From positions 298,501-362,500 of the forward strand of contig JAUIRK010000883.1 of assembly GCA_030549495.1 (NCBI GenBank): DNA of 64,000 nt, read 5' to 3'. The translations under genes and the position numbers were made by a program. A model generated the notes under the pieces. The model had not been told where the DNA came from. It worked only from the letters and a program-made list of their open reading frames with translations, and searched no databases. Origin of the DNA: Nectonema munidae (Eukaryota; Nematomorpha; Nectonematoida; Nectonematidae). Each line of letters begins with the position of its first letter. The first letter of the stretch is position 1. Of the stretch, positions 32,400 through 46,035 are shown in pieces.

Positions 32400-34240
32400 T
32401 AATCGTATTTAAATGTTAAAATATGATGTAAAAGACACTAATGTTCTCCCAACATTTCCTTACTTATGGAGGGAGATGGGGAAGAGGGAGGGGGGGGGGG
32501 GGAGGTTGCGATAATTTAAGTGTGTGACCCAATTCAGTTTATGTATACTACTTGTATATTATATACCCGCAGTCTTTTTATTGGAAACTATGGAAGTATT
32601 TAGTACTAAATGTTTCTTTTAATAGTTTGTATGCCGTTTTATCCCATTCCCAGTTTTAACTGGATGAAAAAATCTTAACTGACAGTTTGAATCAAATTCT
32701 CTTTTCCTCTTTTTGTTAGAAGATTCCTTAAGATAATTCAACCAAATTCTGACAAAAATTTTAATTAAAAATCTAAATCTCCCAGACTACATGTTTCATG
32801 ATTTTGTTCGAAAAAGATAAATTGTTCAACGAAAATGTTTAAAGATCATCAAATAAAATAACCCCTTACAAATTCAGAATAGAAGAGATTGGAATTTATT
32901 TTTGCATACATGTCATAAAAAGATAGAGTGACAGATGAAGAAAAACTTTGACATTTAAAATGCAGAAATAACGTTGTAAACATTAGATTCTGTCTGCGGA
33001 GTAAATTATGTGTTGGGTGTTACCCGTTCGAAATTTTGTATGACATTCGCCCAATAACATTGCAGAATGAAAGCAGTAAAACAAAGCATTGACAAATTTA
33101 TAGGTTTTCAAGAAGTCAAGATATCGGCGAGATGTCCTTTGTTTTTCAAAGTTAAAAGTCACAATACCATTTTTTATAACCATATAACCATTTTTTATAA
33201 AAAAAAATTTTTTTTGCCATTTTTATTTTGTAATTAATACCATTTTTTTGCCTTTGTGAAGTTAAGACAGGATTTGCTTTAAATGCCACAATATATTGTG
33301 GTAGGCAAAATATTTAAAATATCAGCTAAAAGAAAGTTAAAAATCTATAGAGAAAAAAAGCAGAGTCTTTACTGTATATATCTGCAAGTTTCAATGATGA
33401 GTCTTCTGTAAAAATAATGAAAGTTAATCATTCGTAAGGCTTTTTCTTTGTAAAATAAAGAGAGTCGATAGAGGAACACACCTCATTTTTACATTCTTTT
33501 TACAAGATTTTGAAATATATCATCACTAAAGTCATCACTAAGACAGCATAATACTTTTGTTGAAATTTTTTAATGTTTGAATCAAAAGAAACCTTTGAAA
33601 GGAACAAATATTTTGTTAATAAAATATGGATGCACGCAAACTGTCCCGATTTTGGCGCGATTATACTGATTTATACACTTCAATCCCATTAACGATTTCA
33701 GAAAAGAAATTTTAGTCAAAAAACTATTTAAAAAATTGTAAAAAAAATTTTTTTCTATTTGTTCAAGGATCAAATTTTTTATTTTTTAAAAATCTATTCC
33801 AAACTCAAAGATTGATTTTAAAATAATTACCATATGGTAAAAAAAAGGTCCAAACTGAACAGTAAACAATCATGCCTACTTCTCAACAGAGATTAACACA
33901 AATTGTTATGAATCTGAACGTGGACAACACATGTTAAAGGCACGTTTTATTTATAATAAAGAATTTGTTGAATCAGCTGAAAGCTATTTTTATTAATTTT
34001 TTTATAAAAAAAATCATATATGATATATTTATTATTAATTATACTCTGTCTATATACAATTTTGTATTTTTTTTTGTAATATTAGCTTTTTTAAAATATT
34101 TTAATAAGTTTTGTTGAGGAATGAGGATAACAATCCATTAATTTTATCATATAAAACTTATTGAATATTTACGATCATCTCAAATTCCAATAAAATTATA
34201 CGAATCATTGATATTTCTATGATATATATATATATATAAG
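32400..34240. other. AT-rich region without recognised genes
   Basis: Contains a G run at 32483-32502 and nothing else I can support. Confidence 0.4.
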
Positions 34241-34423
34241 AAGTAAATTCAAAAGTAAAATGTCTTTATTCATGTTAAATTTTTGGTGGATAAATTTTGG
34301 ACGACTATTGTCATCAACGAATTTTCAACTAACAACTATCCATGCGTTGATCACCATAGTGGTTCAAAATTTATCTTCCAAAATTTTTTGATTTGAATAA
34401 AGACTTTTACTTCTGAATTTGCT
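34241..34423. mobile_element. Foldback MITE, about 183 bp
   Basis: AAGTAAATTCAAAAGTAAAA then TGTCTTTATTCA at the left is mirrored at the right by TGAATAAAGACTTTTACTTC then TGAATTTGCTT. The homology continues inward (TGGTGGATAAATTTTGGACG against TTCAAAATTTATCTTCCA), so most of the element folds on itself. No coding. Confidence 0.85.
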
Positions 34424-34429
34424 TTTCAT

Positions 34430-35871
34430 GATTTACACTTCTTTTCCAATACTTCATTTATAAATACAGTCTAACATGTTGAAAACGCCAACTTTATAAG
34501 AGAAGCACCTGAACATAAGCGCCATCTTTCGTAGGTTCCAACAAAATTTCCTACATCTCTTATTCAATTTTGATTCTATGAAAGCGACACCTGTCTAACG
34601 CAGCCAAGAGATAACCAATTTTAGCTGAAGAGCCCGAACTAAAATCATAAAAACTTAATTATGTTTAATGTTTTTCATTCGAAAGCAATCAACATTTCGT
34701 CTTTTTCCAAAGATTTTGTTCTTGCATTATACTATAAATTTCTACTTGATTTTTACTCTTTTTGAAAATTTGGATTTGGTGATATCAGGTGATGATTTTC
34801 TATAATTTTTTAGCGGTTTATTTTATCGTTCTTTTATTAGAATTATTTTACATTTAAAAAATATTTGAGCACTTTTTATCAAAAAAAATCTCGTTTTTGT
34901 GACTTAAAGTTAAGCATCCATATTTTTACGAAATGGATTGTTCTGAAGGAACTGAAAAAATATGAATTTGAAAGTTATGCTTCCGTCTCAATACCCACCC
35001 TTTTCAAGAGAAAAATTTAAGATTATTTAAAGATCTAATTCACAAAGATTTTCATACCTCAAATCCTGAAATAGATTGGAATCAACCTGCACAAAAATGA
35101 AGATAGTATTGATAATAATGATGTTGATCTTCTTGAAGATGCAAAGAATACGCTCTACTGAATAAGAAAAGTGTAGTGGAAAAATCACAATCATAAGTTT
35201 CAAAGATTTAAAATATTTTAGCTTCTATATCATGGATGTGCTTCAAATACATTTGCATTATTAAATGAAAATTAATTTTCCTTCATTTTTATGCGAATGC
35301 CTCAAACAAATTTACATAAAAAAAAATAAAAATTTTAATTACCTTCTTTTTCAACTTTTTTTTTAGAAAACTTCTTTTTCACTTATTGTGGAACACATTG
35401 TATTCAAAAACTAATACTATTTCAAAAAATATGATGTCCACATTACAATCTCGATTTTGGATATCAAAATGTGGAAAATTCGCTCATGAAAGCGTTAAAA
35501 TTAATGCACCATGCACATTTGGTGGTATTGCATGCAAGAGACGGATATTTTTTTCTCAACCTGATGAATGAAAGGTAGATTTCATGAACGGCAATCAAGC
35601 CAATATGAAAGAATGCGCTCCACTGGATAGGAAATTTTGTTACCGAAATCAATACTCTCTACGCTTTCATTACTATGTCCTCTGCCACTTTTCATTGATA
35701 ATGTCAAAGAGAGAGAGATGGAATTTCCAAATATGAAACGGTTAACATTGGACTGTAGAAAATTATTTGCTTATACTTCTCTGTAAAATATCATTTAATT
35801 AGAAATATGCTATTGGATCCCTTAGGATGAAAGCTTGGGTATACGAAATCTACCAGAAAGGGTATGGTATA
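34430..35871. other. AT-rich region without recognised genes
   Basis: Short open frames at 35386-35652 on both strands overlap each other and match nothing I recognise. Confidence 0.35.
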
Positions 35872-36424
35872 CAGTAAAGCCTCTTCAAACCAACAACCAC
35901 TTGGTCCAAATGTTGCCGCTTTAGTAAAAAATTCATAAAACATCTAAAGTGAGCCAATCAAGAAGGTCATTTCGGTTACAAAATTCAAAAAAATTTTCTT
36001 ATTGAAGAGGCGCTATATAACATAACATAATTTTTTTGTCGAAAGTAATCAAGAGAATGTACGAGAATGAAACACACTCAAACATCCTATCCTTTCAATG
36101 AATATCTAATCGATTTTTGAAAGTATTTAAGAGTTGCAATCATTGATCATTCTTTGAGAGAAAAACCTTCATAAATAAGACTTTTTACAATTAGATTTCT
36201 GAAAGTTATAGGAGTGAAATCTTTGGGTTCTCTTCGAATATTCAGGTAATATTTTTGAGCCAAATATGCATGCTTTCATGAAGGATGTTGAAGGTAGGTG
36301 GTTCACTTTCTCTCTTTATATATAATCTTATTCTTGTGTTTAAATTTAGCTATGCTTTCAGTTTGGTTTTGCGTGATTAGACCATTGGTCTTGAAAGATT
36401 TATACCACGCAAAGGACTTTACTG
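35872..36424. mobile_element. Possible mariner-like MITE
   Basis: The left end TA/CAGTAAAGCCTCTTCAA and the right end AAAGGACTTTACTG are inverted over CAGTAAAG(C/T)C. A TA precedes the left end, but no TA follows the right end. A second inverted pair GCCTCTTCAA/TTGAAGAGGC (35879, 36003) lies inside, so a smaller element is an alternative. Confidence 0.35.
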
Positions 36425-39400
36425 GTTAAGACTGGTCTAACTCTAAGTTAAGCTTCGCCCGCTTTTAAGTAAATGAGTAAGACTTTTTCTAACTATGGGA
36501 TAATACAATGTAATAAGTATATTATTTCAATTATTTCAATTGTTCTACTGTGCTGAAGAAGAAAGGGCATGCGCTCGAAAATAACACATATTCAATAAAT
36601 ATTCCCTATTACCTTTGATAATACAAATAATGATTTGTATAAATTGACATAAAAAATATGATTTTATTATTCGTTCAATTTTTGTATATGAGCAATCCTT
36701 TACTCTCTGCTACATAAGATCATATATCCATCGTTGTTTGTTTCTTGTGAACACGTTTTTGGAAGAATAGCTACACAATGTAAATCGTTGATGATAAAAT
36801 CTCAAATGCCAAAGTAAAATCCCGCATTTCCGAAAATGCTAAATTTAAAGATAGAAGCAAAGCTTTTATAGGGAAATGTTATGCGAAATAGCATTCAAGG
36901 AATTCCTCAATTCCACGGCTATATACTTTCCATCATCACCATTTTAAATGTTTTTTTGTCTTATCCCGCGGGAAAAGACATTTTCTCTTCTATTTTGGAA
37001 GAAGCTGTGCTCTAAAAATGCTTCCATATTCTGCCTCAACAGTGTTCAATGATTTATTTAGGCAAAAATTTTGAACAGGTGGTGGGTTAAGAAAGTGATT
37101 TTTTGAGGGAGCTATAGAACTTTGTATTGTAATAAAGAAAAATCATAATTTTTACACACTAAGATTCCAAAATTTTATTAACATTTACCATATGTTAATT
37201 AGTAAAATGAGATTTCAAATTTACAAGTTAAGTTTTTAACTTTTCACTATTTTAGGGGTTATTTCTTATATAGTTAATAAAGTTCAACATAAAAATTACG
37301 TTATCATAAAATCCTTCGTTATACCTTCGGATAAGTCTATATATATTCTTTTCATATAAATAATAGCATGTTGTGGATAGGTGTAAAAGATTTAAAAAAA
37401 AAAAATTAAAAAAATATTTTTTAATATTTCAAACAAAATAAAAAATGTATAACTATGATAGAGATCACTGATTTTTAAGTCATCGCTTCCTTTATTACGA
37501 TAAAATATTTTGGTTAAACGAACTAACACATCTCAAAGATTTTACAAATTACACAATTAATTAATTAACCAGTTGTTTCATTAATACACTCTCTAACTAT
37601 AAGAAACTGTCTTAAACACTGTAATTAAACTCTGTCTATACAATAACACACTAAAGATCTATGATCCCTGATGATGGAAATATTTGTAGCTTATAGTAGA
37701 TTTCGAAAATTACCGAAAATATCCGAAAATAACCGAAATCGCGGGACAGAAGATATTTTTGTTAGTTTTTATCGGTTTTAATAAATTTCATGCATTCAGT
37801 GACTATTAAATAAAACGAACAACACCTATAGTTCAAAAGAAATTTCATTAACTATCAAAAACTTTGAAATCAGATTCAATTAAAGAATTTTGGCATAAAT
37901 ATTGTCTTAAGCTTGAGATAAATTATAAAAATATGAGGAAAATAGCAATATTTATTATGTTTTTTGAAAAATATGATTTTTCTTCACAGGTTTTCGGTTA
38001 TGATGGCGAGCGAATATTTGATATAAAAAAACGGCCTGTAGAAAAAAGAGCTCCTTCGCATTCTACGCTGCTTTTTACAATTATCGATAAAAGGTGTTCG
38101 CTAACCGTAAAGTAAAAAGTAACCATTTTCGAATCCTAAGTGTTATTGACTTTGGCTTTAGTATTGAAAAATCTAATTTTTCTAGACTTTGATAGTCGTG
38201 ATTTTATACCGCTTCATTAGTTCTTGTGATTAGTATTAGTGATTAATTTGGTTTTATTCCATGTAAAATCCTATCATTTTTTATCCTCCAAATAAAAACA
38301 AACGAAGCTCCAATTTTCACTACTAAATTTATATATTCTATATTTGGTTATCACGTTAATAATAATAATAATAATAATAATAATCATAATTGCAATAAAT
38401 TTTTAGCTGAAAATTCAAATTGTTCATTAGAAACATTTTCAGAATCCTTTATAAATATTCTTAAAGCTTTCCAAAAACTTTACCACATGTGTCTTATTGC
38501 TTGCCGTACTACTAAGAAACTGTTAGAATTGATATGACGGAGACATTTTTCCAATTTAAAAAACGCAAGCATAAGAATGAATTTCACAAACAAAAGAAAA
38601 AAAACCATCTTTCAGGAATGACGTCAAATTTTTTTTAAAATTATTCAGTGAAAAAGTTAAGAACAAAAACATAGTTTGGAATACAATTAATAGATTCATC
38701 CAAAAAGAATATAAGGAAAGTTTAATTATAAAAGTTTTTTAATGACGACTACTTAGTTACACTTTTCAATTGAATTCATCATTTTGTCCATCTTCATTTT
38801 TTTTATTAAAAAACGTCATAAACTTTTCCTCAACTTCATAACTATCAATGATATTTACTGAATGCAATCAACGAGTTTAAGGGAAGTAACTGTTCTGGCT
38901 TGTGTGGTATTTGAACCCATCATTTGAAACTTCTTCAAAATTCCATATCTTATGTATATGAAATCTTTATCAGAACTCACCTTTTCTGAATTGCCATTCT
39001 TTGGCATATAAAATAGACTTTTCCTCACCTCAAAAATTATAAGTCTGAAATTTTTAGAAAATATTGAGTCTTGAGATAGTTCTTATACCATTGAAAATAG
39101 CGAAATTACCTCTATTAAATATTACTATGTTTTGACTTTTTAATATTGATAAAAGAACTCATAGAGTTGCGAAAAATAAGGAGGCCGTTTTAAAAATGTT
39201 TCCCAAATTTTCAACAAATTCAGGATTGTAAGGGCTTCAATTCAAGCATTTGTCTTTGGCATTTTCCATTTTTGTTTAAAACAGTGTAAATTTGTCCCCA
39301 TCTTTAAAAGACAGAATCCTAAGCTTCTATCCAACTAGCATCCTCTTTCCACACTATATGTAAGCTTGTCTAAACACACCAAGCTTTATTTTGAAGCTTG

Positions 39401-40150
39401 AATAATCTAATCCACTAAGATCAGTGCATGGATTTGGAAAATGTTATTGAATCCAACTATACTGCATAATTTTCTCTCTCAAAATATTGTAGTCTAACTT
39501 GAAAGTCGAAATGATATTTTCTCCATTTTTTGCACACTCGTTCGACACATTATAGGGTTGTTAATGAAACCTCAGAGTTATGAAGTTTCAAACCAGGTAC
39601 TGAAATTTTTCTTATTATTTGGAAGTTCGTTTTCAATCAGTATCTGTAGATCTTTGGAACGGTCCCGAGGCTCTTGTAATTATTCAAGGCCGAAGTAGCG
39701 TAAAAACGAAGCTAAGCGAGGCATATTACTTCGAAACGAGAAAAATCTTTGCGGTGTAGTGGACAATGGTTAGCGATCGAAATTGAGGAGAAAGTGAGGA
39801 GGAAATTTGATTTATTATAATATAGATATGTTTTATGCAAAGAGTTAAATTAATACCGCTTGAATAAATAAAGATAATTTAATAAAAAAAAAAAACAAAT
39901 CGAAATGCTATGTATCCTTTACAGTAATTTTTTTTTGAATACGCACATGCGCAAATATATATATATATGTGTATGTGTGTATGTGTGTGTATATGTGTGT
40001 GTGCGTACTTCAAAAGAGTTTGATATTTTTTCAAAAAAAATATTCAAACTTATAAAAAATAATAATGAATAATTTGTTGGCATTATTGGTATGTCCGTTT
40101 AAACAAAATCAGGAAAACTGGTAACAAGGATATATATATTATATATATAT
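36425..40150. other. AT-rich intergenic region
   Basis: No gene recognised. Microsatellites: (AAT)n at 38357-38384, TA/TG at 39954-40013. An open frame at 37864-38115 has no convincing homology. Confidence 0.4.
38357..38384. repeat. (AAT)n microsatellite
   Basis: About nine uninterrupted AAT units. Confidence 0.95.
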
Positions 40151-40151
40151 A

Positions 40152-40157
40152 TTTATT
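40152..40157 (-). terminator. Candidate FoxA poly(A) signal
   Basis: AATAAA on the minus strand 161 bp after the FoxA stop. In such AT-rich DNA this hexamer is common, so the call is tentative. Confidence 0.4.
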
Positions 40158-40317
40158 TACTTAATTATTTATAGTGCATTTGGAGGCATTATTGAAATAG
40201 ACAAAATTTGAGCAAATCACATGTAATTAGATTTTAAGAGAGAGAGAGAGAGAGAAAAGACAAAGATAGTGTAAACAATGAAGCAAATTTGGAAGAAATG
40301 GTTTTCGACAAAAACAC

Positions 40318-42596
40318 TCACATATTTTGGAAAACGGATGGAGTTGTGAGGTTGTAGAAGGAATGCGACGTTTGGAAGCGATTCTTTGGGAAAATCTGTT
40401 CAAAAGGATTTACTTCTTGTTGATTTCCTTCTTTCATTTTGTTGGCACCTGCAAACGATGAAGAACTTTCAAATTTGGAGAATCCGCGCTTTTCTTCAAG
40501 CGATGCTCTTTTTGAGTCCATGTTATTTTGAACAAGGTAGTTGATGCTGAACAGACTTGGGATTCCTAGGGGGCTTGGAGAAGATAAAGGAAGCATGTTA
40601 CTTTGTGCTTCTGAAGGTGATTCATGCCTAGCACTCAATGCTTTCTTACCCCCATCCAAATTCCTTATCCTTTCAGAGTGCTTTATGATTCCGTCAAAGT
40701 GGGAAGCGTCTTCAGAAAAATCTCTCAAAAGATCCAAGTTATCTGAGTTGCTAGCACTATCGATTCGGGCATTGCCATTAGCACTGCTGTTCGCATCAAG
40801 CGTATCATCGGTGTTGTCATTTTCGCTGTTGCTGCTCGTTGTGTTGATCTCAAAAGGAGAATCATCATTCCGATCATCATTGTAGAAGGAAAGATGCATT
40901 TCGTTAGAAGGAGGCATGTAAAAGTTCTTCCTTTTAGCACCTTTGAATGCAAAGTTAGGGAAGTCATGTGTCCTACTCTCGTCGTAGTGTGTGGAAGGTG
41001 GAGGAATGATCATGGATTGCGGATTTTGATTGTGATTGTCGCTATGATGATTTTCAATTCCACTGTAAAAACTGCTTCCAAGATCGAAAAAGTGAGAGAA
41101 ATTTGATTGGATGACTGGAATATTGCTGTTTGCAGGCAAAAAGTTTGTGCTGTTTTTGATGGAAGAATCATCTTCTTCACTCGATGGATTGAAGCAATGC
41201 TGTTGGCTGGAAGCAAATGATTGATATGCGTGAGAGATTGTTGATGGGCGATCAGTCAAATCCACGTGATCTCTTTCCTCCTTTTCTTTCTTCTCTTTGC
41301 CATAATTATTGAAATGTCGCTTCTTCAAGTGCATGAGGCCTTTTTCTATCTCCATTTTTCGCGAAGAATTCGTTATGTCTTTGAAATTAGGAATCTCTTC
41401 AATGTCTTCTCCTGTTGCGCACTCAATCGATGGAGGCTGAAAAACAGAAAATACTTCACCGTCGTCATCATCAACGACAAAGCACTTTTCGTGATTGCTT
41501 CCAAAAGGATTCACAGGGTTTAAAAGATTAATGTTGGTGTTGCTGTTATTATCGGGAGAATTAATGTGCTGATCACTGTTTCGTAGGTTATTGATGCATT
41601 GCTTGGAGGCATACACTTCTTCTGCGTGCACAGAATCTAATTCAACAGGATTCTCTTTGATTGACATTAGATCTGTTGTGAAGTTATTGCAATTTTTGAA
41701 ATGAGAAACTCTTCTCGAAAAGTTCTTTTCTTTCTTCTTGTCCTTGCTGTTCACGATACTTTCTTGTTCACTACTGTCAAAGAATTTATCGTTCACATTT
41801 TCAGAATAATTCGGCAAATTTGAAGAAGCCAACATTTTCGACTCCAATTTCTTCACTTTCTTGTACTCGGCCTCCTTTTTAAAATCTGATTTGTTGCACT
41901 TGAACCTCTTTTGGCGTCTGAGGTAGCAGCCATTTTCAAACATATTCCCGGATTGCGGGTGCAATGTCCAGTAATTTCCTTTTCCCGCCTTTTCCGAAGA
42001 GCGAGTCACCTTGATGAAGCAATCATTGAATGATAAGCTGTGACGGATGGAGTTTTGCCAACGGTGCTTATTCTGCCGGTAGTACGGAAAGAGGTCCATG
42101 ATGAAGCGGTAGATTTCGTTCAGAGTCACCATCTTGCTCTCACTATTCTGAATGGACATTGTGATCAGGCTGATGTAGCTGTAGGGAGGCTTTGAGTGAG
42201 CGTTGTTGCGCTTATAAGAGCTCTGGCCCTTATTTGCTCGCAGAATCTCAATCTCTTGACCCACGACTTCTTCTTGCGTCTTTGACTTCTCTTTGATCGC
42301 AGTGCTAGCATCACAATCTTCCTGCAGCTCCTCCAACTTGCATTCCTGTTCCATCTCCTCGCTATAATCATAGCGGGGCTGAAGGAAATTTGTGGGTGAG
42401 GGGTTGTTTGTCTTCGGAGCGTAGTCTTGGGGAAAGTTTGAGGAGAGCGCTGAGGGGTTGTGTCCGTTGCTCAGCAAAGAAGTAAAGTTTGCATACTCTT
42501 TCGGGTTGCGGTGAAAAGAAAAGGAAGGCAATGATTGGAATTGAGGCCCAAAGTTCGGTATGTGGTAGGATGGAAAGGAGGATGGCGGCAGAAGAT
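40318..42596 (-). CDS. FOXA: FoxA forkhead transcription factor, main exon
   Basis: The forkhead domain spans codons about 139-239 of the open frame: [56 protein letters not shown], then GNYWTLHP and [19 protein letters not shown]. The last stretch is specific to the FoxA (fork head/HNF3/PHA-4) class. After a long Ser/Asn-rich acidic region comes [10 protein letters not shown] near the C-terminus (F about 688), resembling the EH1-like FSINNLM motif of FoxA proteins that recruits Groucho. The frame contains an ATG at 42612. However, the sequence there looks like an intron end (branch-like CTAAC, then TTTGCATTTTTAG ending at 42597), so the exon probably starts at 42596. FoxA is a pioneer factor for endoderm/foregut development in the nucleus. 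With exon 1 (47566-47743) the protein would be 818 aa. Confidence 0.93.
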
Positions 42597-45293
42597 CTAA
42601 AAATGCAAACATAAGATATCGTTAGTTCAGAATAGAACTTCCAGCAATTGCAACAACTTTTCATTCGAAAAAAAAATATCAAATTTGTTTGAAGTTTTTT
42701 TTAAAATATCTTAATTTCGTAAAACTGCATTTCAATTGGCTAAGAAAGTTCATCGTCATCTTTGTCACTATGATTAAATATAATATCCTTAACTGCACTC
42801 GTAAGACAACTACTAACAACTATTCTTTTCGTTTCATCAGGATCATTTAACACTTATCGGGGTTTTGAAAAAAAAAAGGACAACTTGGCAGGACTATAAG
42901 GAAACCCACATTGTAGCGATTCAATATAACAACTTTTTTTTATTTCAAAAAAACTTTATGCTTCAAAATCCAATCACAATATTCCCACGTTATGACTTTT
43001 TTATACAAAATTTTATAGTAAATACAGGATTTTTTTCTTTTAGATTTATTATTATTTGCAAATGCAGCGTGTTATAGGCATTTTTGTCTTAGTTCTCTTT
43101 TCAGAACACAAATCCTTTTTAGTTCATGCAAAGCAGACAATTTTGACGAATCCTTATTGATTTCCATTGGAAATTCTTGTTTGCCTGCGTTCCTTTACAA
43201 GAACAATTATCTAAAATAGTTTAAATTGAAAGAATTTTACAAACTTTCCTCCGAATTTTAAATCGTATCCTAAAAATTAATGAAATAATAATGCGAAACT
43301 ATTTTTCATTCAAAATTTAACCTAAGCAAAAAACCAGACTCAGATATAAATATTCAAGATTTAGTTGAAGTCTTTTAGGTTGAGTGATAAAAACTTTTTC
43401 GTTACAAATCTTCAACTCTACTTCGAAATTCTATCGATGTATTTTAATAATGCGAAAATTTTTAATTCTTTCGTCTAAGATTCCTTAGAATGTATAAAAT
43501 ATTTTTTTTTTTAATTTTTTAATGTTTTTTAGACTTTAAACAGGAAAACGGATGTATTTTTGGATATTCGTGTTTTTGTTTCTGACCTGGTAAATGGTTG
43601 CATCAATTACTAAAATTGAATGAAAGAACCATCATGTGTGTGTGTAAATCGAATGAATATAAATGCTTATTCTATAATGGCAAGTCAGAATAACTTTAAT
43701 TCAAATATCATATTATATGTAGCAGGTAGGTAAAATGATGAATCCAACATTCTTTCAAACAAAGTTACTTGGTATTTTACTTTATAAGACAACTTATATA
43801 TATATAAAGTGGGTTTGGTTAGAGCAAGGGGTCATTATTGAACCCTGGGGGTCGATAACAGATCTTCAGGGGTCGATAAGGTAGTGCAGAGCTTTTTTTA
43901 CTTTATAGTAGTAATATCTTTCCTTTTTCTTTTAAAACATAGCCTCTACATCTACTAGATCTATTCTATTCTAGAACATAGAGCTTTTAGTGGAATTCAA
44001 AGTTTTTAATAATTTAAAATTTAAGCACTTAAGTGTTGAGAACAAAAAACTTCCAAAATTTTTGCTCGACTACACTTCGAGATATGTTACGGCTAGAAGA
44101 AGGGATTTCTAAGGACTCCGTTATAGTTTGTTGGCGCGGTCTTTTAACAAGCAAATATGGACGTCGGCTTGATGCATTTTTAGTACTGGTACCAACCAGC
44201 AATAAAAAAAAGTCGTTTTTTGATTTTCCTCGCAGCGAGATTAATTTGTTTACTCCTTCAAATCTTATACAATTAGCGGAATGATTTCTTTGCATATTTT
44301 GCTTCAGATTGTTAAGACTAGACTTATCGTCGTCGTCATCATCATCATGATCATCATCAAGCACACACTGCAACAATCCTCAACATCATCACTATCTTTG
44401 TTCACATCACCATCACTCCATCAAATCCATGATGACGAAAATCGCGCTCATCATCACCCTACTTCTTCCATCGCATCAGTCCAACAGCGTTATTAAACTT
44501 TTTCCAAAACTAGTTAGCGTTATGATGTGTTGAGCAGTGTTGCACTTTTTTTTTTAATTAAAACTCCCTAAACTAACAAAGCGCATCGCTAATACGCCTA
44601 CAATGGCGCCCTCCGTGTAATAATGGGATAAGATGGAATTAGCAGCTTACCTAGTAGTGTTATACTCGCACAATGATGACGCGTGCACTCTAATACCCAA
44701 TGCTAAATCACTCCGTACAATTTAATTTAAATCAAGCTTTTCCACTTGATATCCCTTCTTCCACACTTCTATTCTGAATGATTCACAATTTTTTTACATG
44801 CAAGGCAATATTCTTTTTGGAATATTTTCAACATTTAGACACACTTGAGTGAAATAAGTTGCATAAAATATTAAACTTTTTTCTCGCATTTATACACTTA
44901 ATAGAGAAAACTTTTTAAAAAATTGTTATGAATTTTAGTATTTTAACGCAATCACTCTTATAGTTATGTCAATCTTTTAATAGGTCGTTATGATTGGTTG
45001 AATCAATATTCGAACTTGAGCTGTGGAATAAAAAAAGTAATCAATATTTATGTAACACTAAATAAATTTAAAATTTTTCAATTCACATATCATGAAAATA
45101 TATCATGTTTTTTCTCCATTTACTATATCTACAGTGTATATTTAAAAAGTTTTACTCTTTTTTTACAGTTTTTCACTCGAGGTGGGAGTATGCAACATTC
45201 ATTTTGAATTTTTTTTTTTAACCAATGAAATTACACGAGAATTATGCCAATTATTTGACATATTAAGCTTGTTCCCTCATACGAAATATATAA

Positions 45294-45643
45294 TACAGTA
45301 GACCCTCGTTAATTCAGACCCTGATATCGGATAAGTCGGACCGTGACCGAGAATACAAATGTTTGCCCTCATAGACTTACAAGCAGCCATTTTCTTTGAC
45401 TTTTTAATTTCGATTTAGCTTACAAGCAGGCATTTTATTTTTTTACTCCATAGGTAGTTCGCGGTCATTCTAAATTTTGACGTTATTCAAAAGCTTCTTG
45501 TGGCTATAAATTAGTCCAATTTGAAATATTTTTTTACCATATATATATATATATATATACTAGATCCCCTATTATGTCGGACAATCGGAATAGGCGGACA
45601 CCCTTCTCCCCTATGTAGTCTGACTTAAAGAGGGTCTACTGTA
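45294..45643. mobile_element. 346-bp pogo/Tigger-like MITE
   Basis: The element 45296-45641 has ends CAGTAGACCCTCGTTAATTC and, on the other strand, CAGTAGACCCTCTTTAAGTC, matching for 12 bp and then nearly so. It is flanked by TA on both sides (45294-45295, 45642-45643). Inner words ATCGGATAAGTCGG and TATGTCGGACAATCGGA are typical of this group. A TA microsatellite lies inside at 45538-45560. No transposase. Confidence 0.92.
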
Positions 45644-46035
45644 TATACAAGCAATTCTTCTATTTTGTGTTTTTGCAATTCTATTTTGTTCTTTTGCAAT
45701 CCTAAACAAATAATCTGATGCGTTTTGAGATAACGTTAAAAGACAATTAAAAAGATATTGCAAAATTAAAGTAGATAATTTAATAATTAAGAAAGTAAAT
45801 GTAAAATTAAAAAAGTTAAAAAAAAATAAAAATTTGTAATAATTTAATTGCTAATTCCTTTTCAAAAATTTAGAAAATTTCAACTGAAAATAATCTTCAA
45901 ATAATTAAAAAAAAAAGTTCAAATGACATATTTCAAAACGATAAAACACAACAAAATCAAAAAATTAAATTCAGATAGAATTGAAAAAGGACAAATTAAA
46001 TTGTAAAAAGACAAAATTGAACTAAAAATGGTATA
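45642..46035 (-). mobile_element. Foldback element with 18-20-bp repeat arms, copy 1
   Basis: Left arm GCAATTCTATTTTGTTCTTT and right arm GGACAAATTAAATTGTAAAA, ACAAAATTGAACTAAAAATG GTATA are inverse. The middle AAATTTGTAATAATTTAATT is the reverse complement of a stretch at 58617-58645 in copy 2, which shows this is one family in opposite orientation. Its left end abuts the Tigger-like MITE, which seems to have inserted at or in its end. Confidence 0.75.

Noticed and set aside
35386-35652. Overlapping 60-codon frames on both strands
   Set aside because: No recognised family, no splice or promoter support.
37864-38115. Possible hAT/ZBED C-terminus (KEFWHKYCLKLEINYKN)
   Set aside because: Only a loose resemblance over about 25 residues, with no RLSxETL-type motif.
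40541-41523. Plus-strand frames across FoxA
   Set aside because: Antisense shadows of the forkhead exon.
43840-43885. GGGGTCGATAA words resembling hAT ends
   Set aside because: Too short and no inverted partner; mentioned only as a scrap within the FoxA intron.
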